Assembly: GCA_030457025.1 (NCBI GenBank)
Contig: JAKDSA010000021.1
Span: 1-45,180, forward strand
Length of the DNA stretch: 45,180 bases
Reading direction: 5' to 3'
From: Brevibacterium sp.
Lineage (GTDB): Bacteria > Actinomycetota > Actinomycetes > Actinomycetales > Brevibacteriaceae
This document shows, in pieces, positions 39,772 through 45,180 of this stretch. Every line of letters starts with the position of its first letter. Positions within the stretch are counted from its first letter, which is position 1. The notes under the pieces are model-generated. The model was given only the letters and a program-made list of their open reading frames with translations. It was not told the DNA's origin and did no database searches. Both the position numbers and the translations under genes were made by a program.

Positions 39772-41222
39772 CGACCGACGGTACGATCACCCTCCGCTCA
39801 GCAGCCCGGTCTCACACCGGGCTGGTGCGTAAGAACAACCAGGATTCCGGCTATGCGGGTCCGAACTTCTTGCTCATCGCTGACGGAATGGGAGGTCACG
39901 CAGGCGGTGACGTCGCCTCGGCGATCACCGTCTCCCGTCTGGCCGACCTCGATCGCGAACCCAGTGGCGAGGACGCACTGGAGATCCTGCGCACCTCGAT
40001 CCTCGAGGCCAACGACCGCATCTGCCGCGGCGTCGCCGAACAGCCGGAGCTCGCCGGCATGGGCACCACGGTCACCGCTCTCCTGCGAGCTCCCGGCAAT
40101 CGTTTCGCATTGGCTCACATCGGCGACTCCCGCGGCTACGTGCTGCGCGACGGCGAACTGCAGACCGTCACCCACGACCACACCTTCGTCCAGATGCTCG
40201 TCGACGAAGGCCGCATCACCGCCGATGAGGCAGAGACCCACCCGCAGCGCTCTGTCGTCATGAAGGTCCTCGGCGACGTCGGTGCCTCCCCTGACCTCGA
40301 CCTCACTCTGCGCGAAGCCCACGTCGGCGACCGCTGGATGCTGTGCTCGGACGGGCTGACCGGCTTCGCCGACGTCGACGACATCGCCCGCATCCTCACC
40401 GAGGTCTCCGATCCCGACGAGTGCTGCCGCCAGCTCATCGACCTGGCCCTGGCCGGAGGCGGCGCGGACAACGTCACCGTCGTCATCGGCGACGTGCTCG
40501 AAGGCACCGTCGACACCGTGCAGGGCAGCTCCGTCGGCTCCGTCCACGTCAACCCCCAGTACGCCTCGATCGGCACGAAACCCGACGCCGACGAAGCCCC
40601 CACCGAAGCGCAGCCCCACTACGGCAATGGTGACATCGCCACCGACACCGTGCCCCTGCAGGGAGTGTCCGACTCCGATAAGCAGGAGCCCACCGCCGAG
40701 GTGATTCCACCCTCCCAGCGCACCGACACGGAGACGTCCGACAGGGACGAACCCACAGAGGAGGATGACCTCGACGCTGACGACGACGAGGTCGAAAAGC
40801 GGTCCTACCTGGGATGGATCATCGCCGCCATCGTCATCGTCGCTCTCATCGTGGGCGGGTTGTTCGCCTACAACTACATGAACAACCACTACTACCTGAC
40901 CAACCTCGACGGGAAAGTCACCCTCTACCGGGGCCTCGACACGACTCTGGGACCCATCGAACTCAGCCAGCTCGAGGACACCACCGACATCGAAGTCGGC
41001 GCCCTCAACAGCTTCTCGCAGGATCGTCTGCGCAGCTCCATCCAGGCCGATTCCCGTGATGAGGCCGATCGCATCCTGAAGAATCTGCGCGAAGAGGCCG
41101 GCAAGTCAGGCAGCGTCTCGGGCAATGTCGAGGACTCCACGAAACCCAGCGATCCCGCACCCTCACCACCGAGTTCCCAAGCGGTCGATCCCAGTGATGC
41201 CATCACTGAGGAGTCACAGTAA
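39768..41222 (+). CDS. pstP: PstP: PP2C-family Ser/Thr phosphatase
   Basis: A 484-residue membrane-anchored phosphatase that reverses Ser/Thr kinase phosphorylation. The N-terminal PP2C domain has the metal-binding motifs NNQDSGY, LIADGMGGHAGG, HIGDSRGYVLRDGEL, CSDGLTGF and GGADNVTVVIGD, all intact. An acidic linker of about 80 residues follows, then one transmembrane helix (residues about 346-365, GWIIAAIVIVALIVGGLF) and an external domain of about 115 residues. The GTG at 39768 overlaps fhaB. The order phosphatase-SEDS-PBP-kinase is the conserved actinobacterial module for growth and division control. Confidence 0.95.
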   Translation: MTTDGTITLRSAARSHTGLVRKNNQDSGYAGPNFLLIADGMGGHAGGDVASAITVSRLADLDREPSGEDALEILRTSILEANDRICRGVAEQPELAGMGTTVTALLRAPGNRFALAHIGDSRGYVLRDGELQTVTHDHTFVQMLVDEGRITADEAETHPQRSVVMKVLGDVGASPDLDLTLREAHVGDRWMLCSDGLTGFADVDDIARILTEVSDPDECCRQLIDLALAGGGADNVTVVIGDVLEGTVDTVQGSSVGSVHVNPQYASIGTKPDADEAPTEAQPHYGNGDIATDTVPLQGVSDSDKQEPTAEVIPPSQRTDTETSDRDEPTEEDDLDADDDEVEKRSYLGWIIAAIVIVALIVGGLFAYNYMNNHYYLTNLDGKVTLYRGLDTTLGPIELSQLEDTTDIEVGALNSFSQDRLRSSIQADSRDEADRILKNLREEAGKSGSVSGNVEDSTKPSDPAPSPPSSQAVDPSDAITEESQ

Positions 41223-42730
41223 TGTCCGGCAACCCCAACCAAGTCGCGCGGCCACGGCCTTATCGCTTGGCTGAACTCGGCCTTCTCATCCTCGCTGTCG
41301 CCGTGGCCACGAGTGCCTATGCCCTCGTCGGCCTCGGCGTCGAGGACACGATCCCGGCGAATGTCTACCAGTATGCGGCGTGGTTGGCCGCGCTCGGCCT
41401 CATCATCCACATCGTCGTGTGGTGGAAGGCCAAGTACGCCGACCCTGTCCTCGTCCCGATCGCGGTTCTGCTCAACGGCCTGGGCCTGGCAATGATCTAC
41501 CGGGTCGACCTCGGCCGGGACGAGTATCAGAACAGCGGAATGTCACAGCTGATCTGGATGACGCTGGGCGTGGGCCTGGCCGTCGGCATCATCATCTTCC
41601 TGGCCGACCACAGGTGGCTGCGCCGCTACACGTTCCTCTCCGGATTCGCGGCGCTCATCTTCCTCATGCTCCCGCTGATCCCCGGTCTGGGCAAGACGGT
41701 CAACGGCGCGCGCATCTGGATCGGTGTCGGCCCGATGTCCTTTCAGCCCGGTGAGATCGCGAAGATCCTGCTGGCCATCTTCTTCGCCGGCTACCTCGTG
41801 TCCTACCGTGACCAGTTGGTTCTGGCCGGTCCGAAGATCCTCGGCATCCGCTTCCCGCGCCTGCGTGACTTCGGTCCCATCGTCATCGCCTGGGTGGCCA
41901 GCGTCGGAATCCTCGTCTTCGAGAAGGACCTGGGCACGTCCCTGCTGTTCTTCGGCCTGTTCGTCGCCATGCTCTACGTTGCGACCAGCAAGGTCTCATG
42001 GATCATCCTCGGCCTCGGCTTCTTCGCCGTCGGCGCCGTCGCCGCGACCTTCTTCTTCAACCACGTCCAACAGCGTGTGTCCGGTTGGCTCAATGCGCTC
42101 ACTGCTGAGGAGTACAACAAGACCCCTGGTGGTTCATACCAGCTGGTTCAAGGCCTGTTCGGCATGTCCAACGGCGGCCTGACCGGAACCGGGTTCGGCG
42201 AGGGCCGACCCAATATGGTCCCCTACGCGGAGTCCGACTTCATCTACGCCAGCCTCGGCGAGGAGCTGGGCATGGCGGGGCTGTTCGTCATCCTGCTCTG
42301 CTACCTGTTCATCTTCCAGCGCGGCATCAAGACCGCCCAGCAGCTGCGCGACGGCTTCGGCACCCTGCTGGCCACCGGCCTGAGCTTCACGATCGCCCTG
42401 CAGGTCTTTGTCGTCGTCGGCGGCGTCACCCGCCTCATCCCGCTCACGGGGCTGACCACACCGTTCCTTGCCCAAGGCGGGTCATCACTGATCGCGAACT
42501 GGATGATCATCGCCCTGCTCCTGCGCATCTCCGACAATGCGAGGCGACCGGTGGAGGAGTTCCACACCGGTGTCCTCAAGATCACGGAGGACTCGGACGA
42601 CCGCACCGCCTCGGCGCGGGAAGCGGGGAACCGGAACGACACGAAACGTGTCGAGGGAACAGGCGATCTCGCCACCGGGCCCGATGAGGCTCCCACAACC
42701 AATCTGGGCACGACAGGAGGTGAACGATGA
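41222..42730 (+). CDS. rodA: RodA/FtsW-family SEDS glycosyltransferase
   Basis: A 502-residue polytopic membrane protein that should polymerise lipid II into glycan strands with its partner PBP. SEDS blocks are visible: NGARIWIGVGPMSFQPGEIAK, EKDLGTSLLFFGLFVAMLY, YAESDFIYASLGEELGMAG near residue 337 (with the conserved aspartate) and GLTTPFLAQGGSSLIANWM. About ten helices fit. The C-terminal 70 residues are hydrophilic. ATG 41222 shares a base with the pstP stop, and the pbpA start overlaps its end, so SEDS and PBP are co-translated. Confidence 0.95.
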   Translation: MSGNPNQVARPRPYRLAELGLLILAVAVATSAYALVGLGVEDTIPANVYQYAAWLAALGLIIHIVVWWKAKYADPVLVPIAVLLNGLGLAMIYRVDLGRDEYQNSGMSQLIWMTLGVGLAVGIIIFLADHRWLRRYTFLSGFAALIFLMLPLIPGLGKTVNGARIWIGVGPMSFQPGEIAKILLAIFFAGYLVSYRDQLVLAGPKILGIRFPRLRDFGPIVIAWVASVGILVFEKDLGTSLLFFGLFVAMLYVATSKVSWIILGLGFFAVGAVAATFFFNHVQQRVSGWLNALTAEEYNKTPGGSYQLVQGLFGMSNGGLTGTGFGEGRPNMVPYAESDFIYASLGEELGMAGLFVILLCYLFIFQRGIKTAQQLRDGFGTLLATGLSFTIALQVFVVVGGVTRLIPLTGLTTPFLAQGGSSLIANWMIIALLLRISDNARRPVEEFHTGVLKITEDSDDRTASAREAGNRNDTKRVEGTGDLATGPDEAPTTNLGTTGGER

Positions 42731-44196
42731 AGAAATCACTGACACACATCTTGGTCGTCGGGTTCGTCATGTTCGCGCTCCTGTTCGGCTCCACCAGCTG
42801 GGTGCAGTTCGTCACCGCCGACTCGTTGAACAACAACCCGCTCAATAACCGTCGGGTCCTCGACCAGCTGTCTCGTGATCGCGGGCCGATCCTCGTCGAC
42901 GGCAAGAAGATCGCCTACTCCGAACCCGTCGACGACAAATACAAGTACCAGCGCAAGTACGGTTCGGAGGGGCTTGACCCCCGGGCCTATGCCTCGATGA
43001 CCGGGTACTATTCCATCGTTTCGGGGGCCTCGGGTCTGGAGCGCGCGACCGGGGACTACCTCTCCGGCGACTCCGACGCACTCTTCTACGACAAGGTCGG
43101 CAGCCTCGTCACGGGCGAGCAGCCTCGCGGAGCAGCCGTGGAGCTCACGATCGACCCGAAGGTGCAGCAGGCCGCGTGGGACGGATTGGGCAACCAGAAC
43201 GGTGCCGCCGTGGCAATCGACCCGAAGACCGGAAAGGTCCTCGCCCTGGCCTCGACGCCGGGCTGGGATCCCAACCCCATCGCCACCCACGATCCTCAGA
43301 AGGCGCAGGCCGCTTTTGAGAAGCTCAACAACGCCGAGGACAAGCCCGCCTACAACCGAGCCATCGGCGGTAACCTCTACCCACCGGGCTCGACATTCAA
43401 GGTCCTCGTGGCCGCGGCCGCACTGGAATCCGGCGACTACAAGCCCGATTCGACCCTGAATGGTCCGGCTGAGCTCGACCTGCCGCAGACCACCTCCACG
43501 ATCGGCAACTCCCACCCGGGTGCCTGCCGCAACGGCGGACATCCTTCCCTGGCCGACTCGCTCGCCGAATCCTGCAACACCTCCTTCGCCTCACTCGGCA
43601 TGGACCTGGGCGAGGACGCGATCAAGGAACAGGCGGAGAAGTTCGGGTTCGGCCAGGACATGGAGATTCCGCTCCACGTCAGCCCGTCCACGTTCCCCGA
43701 TGACCTCAATCCGCCCCAGCTGGCGCAGTCCTCGCTGGGCCAGTACGAGGTCAGGTCCACCCCGATGCAGATGGCGATGATGACAGCCGGAATCGCCAAT
43801 GGCGGCACAATGATGAAGCCGCAGCTCGTCGACCGGATTCTGAACGCGAACACCCTCGAACCCATCAAGGAGAACCGCCCGAAGGAGAAGTCCCGCCCCG
43901 TCTCGGGCAAGACCGCCGATCAGCTGACCACGATGATGGAAGGCGTGGTGGAGAACGGAACCGCCTCGGTGGCACAGATGGACGGCACGAAGGTCGCCGC
44001 AAAGACCGGTACCGCACAGCACGGCCCGGGTGCGGCTCCGCACGCCTGGTTCATTTCATTCGCCCCTGCCGATGATCCGAAGATCGCAGTTGCGGTCGTC
44101 GTGGAGAACGGCGGAAATGCGGGCAACGAAGCTTATGGGGCGACGGTTGCAGGACCGATCGCCAAGAACATGATGGAAGCGGTGGTCGAAGAATGA
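42727..44196 (+). CDS. pbpA: Penicillin-binding protein PbpA (class B)
   Basis: A 489-residue class B PBP that cross-links peptidoglycan outside the membrane. An N-terminal anchor helix (LTHILVVGFVMFALLFGS) is followed by a non-catalytic domain and a transpeptidase domain. The active-site motifs are all present: SxxK at S222-K225 in PPGSTFKV, SxN at S282-N284 (SCN) and KTGT at 426-429. It is shorter than PBP2 of rods, as is normal for the actinobacterial PbpA group. AGGAGGTGA overlaps the end of rodA and positions ATG 42727. It should work with the RodA-like partner upstream. Confidence 0.95.
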   Translation: MKKSLTHILVVGFVMFALLFGSTSWVQFVTADSLNNNPLNNRRVLDQLSRDRGPILVDGKKIAYSEPVDDKYKYQRKYGSEGLDPRAYASMTGYYSIVSGASGLERATGDYLSGDSDALFYDKVGSLVTGEQPRGAAVELTIDPKVQQAAWDGLGNQNGAAVAIDPKTGKVLALASTPGWDPNPIATHDPQKAQAAFEKLNNAEDKPAYNRAIGGNLYPPGSTFKVLVAAAALESGDYKPDSTLNGPAELDLPQTTSTIGNSHPGACRNGGHPSLADSLAESCNTSFASLGMDLGEDAIKEQAEKFGFGQDMEIPLHVSPSTFPDDLNPPQLAQSSLGQYEVRSTPMQMAMMTAGIANGGTMMKPQLVDRILNANTLEPIKENRPKEKSRPVSGKTADQLTTMMEGVVENGTASVAQMDGTKVAAKTGTAQHGPGAAPHAWFISFAPADDPKIAVAVVVENGGNAGNEAYGATVAGPIAKNMMEAVVEE

Positions 44197-45180
44197 GACC
44201 CGTCGAAGGCACCCTGTTGGGAAACCGATACAAACTCACCTCTCGCATCGCCGTCGGCGGCATGGGTGAGGTCTGGAAAGGCGTGGACTCAGTGCTCGGC
44301 CGTGAGGTCGCGGCCAAGATCCTCAAGGACGAATATCTCTCCGACTCCACCTTCCTCGCCCGGTTCCAGGCCGAGGCGCAGAACATGGGCCGCGTCTCCG
44401 ACCCAGGGATCGCCGGCGTCTTCGACTACGGCGACGAGGACGGTTCTCCGTATCTCGTCATGGAGTACGTCCCCGGTGAGGCCCTGTCCGCGATCATCGA
44501 ACGCAGCGCACCCCTGTCCGAGACGGATACGCTGAGCATCGTCGCCCAGTCCGCGCAGGCACTGGGCGCCGCGCACAAGGCCGGCGTCATCCACCGCGAC
44601 GTCAAACCCGGCAACATCCTCATGACCCCGGACTTCCGGGTCAAGATCACGGACTTCGGCATCGCCCGCGTCACCGATCAGGCCCCTCTGACGAAGACCG
44701 GTCAGGTCATGGGCACGGCCCAGTACCTGGCACCGGAACAGGCCACCGGCAAGGGCTCAGGTCCCGGCTCCGACCTCTATGCCCTGGGCATCATCGCCTA
44801 TGAGGCACTGGCCGGGCAGCGTCCGTTCACCGGTGACTCGCAGGTCGCGATCGCCATCGCCCAGGTCAATCAGCAGCATCCGCCGCTGCCGGACACGGTG
44901 TCCGAACCGCTGCGCCGCTTCGTCGACTGCCTGCTGGAGAAGAAGCCCGAACGCAGGCCCTCGGACGCCATGGCCGTCTCCCGGGCAGCCGATGCTCTGG
45001 CCGGAGGCGATGTCGCCCGCGCCGAGGAGATCCTGCCGCAGATGCGTCTGGGCAGTGCCGCTTCCGAGGCGCTGACTCAGGTCTTCAACAACCCTGACCC
45101 CGTGCCCACGACCAAGGCGATGCCTGTCACGGCATCGAATGATGAGACCCGTGTCGCCCCGGGGGTTGCTGCCGGTGCCG
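44193..45180 (+). CDS. Ser/Thr protein kinase (PknA-like), partial at right edge
   Basis: The open frame runs 329 codons without a stop and leaves the window. It is a Hanks-type kinase: glycine-rich loop IAVGGMGEVWKG (near residue 20), ATP lysine K42 in VAAKIL, catalytic HRDVKPGN with D136, and D154FG. GTAQYLAPEQ and SDLYALGIIAYEALAG follow. The kinase domain ends near residue 270 and a juxtamembrane linker begins. ATG 44193 overlaps the pbpA stop (ATGA). Its place just after pbpA matches pknA; the presence of PASTA repeats, which would make it PknB-like, cannot be judged. Confidence 0.93.
   Translation, partial: MRPVEGTLLGNRYKLTSRIAVGGMGEVWKGVDSVLGREVAAKILKDEYLSDSTFLARFQAEAQNMGRVSDPGIAGVFDYGDEDGSPYLVMEYVPGEALSAIIERSAPLSETDTLSIVAQSAQALGAAHKAGVIHRDVKPGNILMTPDFRVKITDFGIARVTDQAPLTKTGQVMGTAQYLAPEQATGKGSGPGSDLYALGIIAYEALAGQRPFTGDSQVAIAIAQVNQQHPPLPDTVSEPLRRFVDCLLEKKPERRPSDAMAVSRAADALAGGDVARAEEILPQMRLGSAASEALTQVFNNPDPVPTTKAMPVTASNDETRVAPGVAAGA

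Overview
The window is GC-rich chromosomal DNA from an actinobacterium, most likely Brevibacterium or a close relative in the Micrococcales (inference). Three things point there: the fhaA-fhaB-pstP-rodA-pbpA-Ser/Thr kinase cluster beside a tRNA-Leu(CAG), a four-gene lower mevalonate operon ending in type 2 IPP isomerase, and a DUF222/HNH endonuclease.

Layout. 1-900 is decayed: a truncated IS3-family element abuts a MerR-type regulator gene that has lost internal parts. 1005-2085 carries two small membrane proteins. 2113-5604 is a divergent purine-salvage pair (8-oxoguanine deaminase and an NCS2 permease). 5748-7766 is a DUF222/HNH endonuclease. 7987-10457 holds a HAD hydrolase, an M50-like membrane protease and a LysE exporter. 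10470-18616 is one seven-gene minus-strand sugar operon: Gfo/Idh dehydrogenase, ribose-type ABC importer (ATPase, two permeases, lipoprotein) and two TIM-barrel epimerase/isomerase proteins. A divergent ROK regulator (18725-19912) probably controls it.

20064-25800 holds small units: PhzF plus a membrane methyltransferase-like protein, a VOC protein divergent from a MarR regulator, a VanZ protein, a TetR regulator divergent from a DUF1772-type membrane protein, and a zinc alcohol dehydrogenase. The VOC/MarR and TetR/membrane-protein pairs each share an intergenic region containing two tandem palindromes. 25966-31034 holds a family-A polymerase-like protein, a stand-alone AceE-like E1/transketolase-like enzyme and a divergent Lrp/AsnC regulator with clear half-sites between them. 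31213-32101 holds a shortened YciI-like gene and a broken ECF sigma factor gene, again decayed by internal deletion.

32193-36400 is the mevalonate operon mvk-mvaD-pmk-fni, all joined by start/stop overlaps; HMG-CoA synthase and reductase are not here. 36601-37661 is a CmtR-type Cd/Pb sensor plus a CDF metal transporter. The sensor's promoter predicts a leaderless mRNA, and a 22-bp perfect palindrome covers its start codon. A 25-bp perfect inverted repeat and tRNA-Leu follow. The cell growth/division signalling operon then runs off the right edge inside a Ser/Thr kinase gene.

I found no CRISPR array, prophage, toxin-antitoxin pair or clearly unprecedented system. The most informative signals are palindromic operators beside their regulators, the leaderless metal sensor, the 25-bp inverted repeat, the sugar operon of unknown substrate, the orphan E1 enzyme, and repeated decay by internal deletion. 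No database search was possible; family names rest on recognised motifs and overall sequence pattern.
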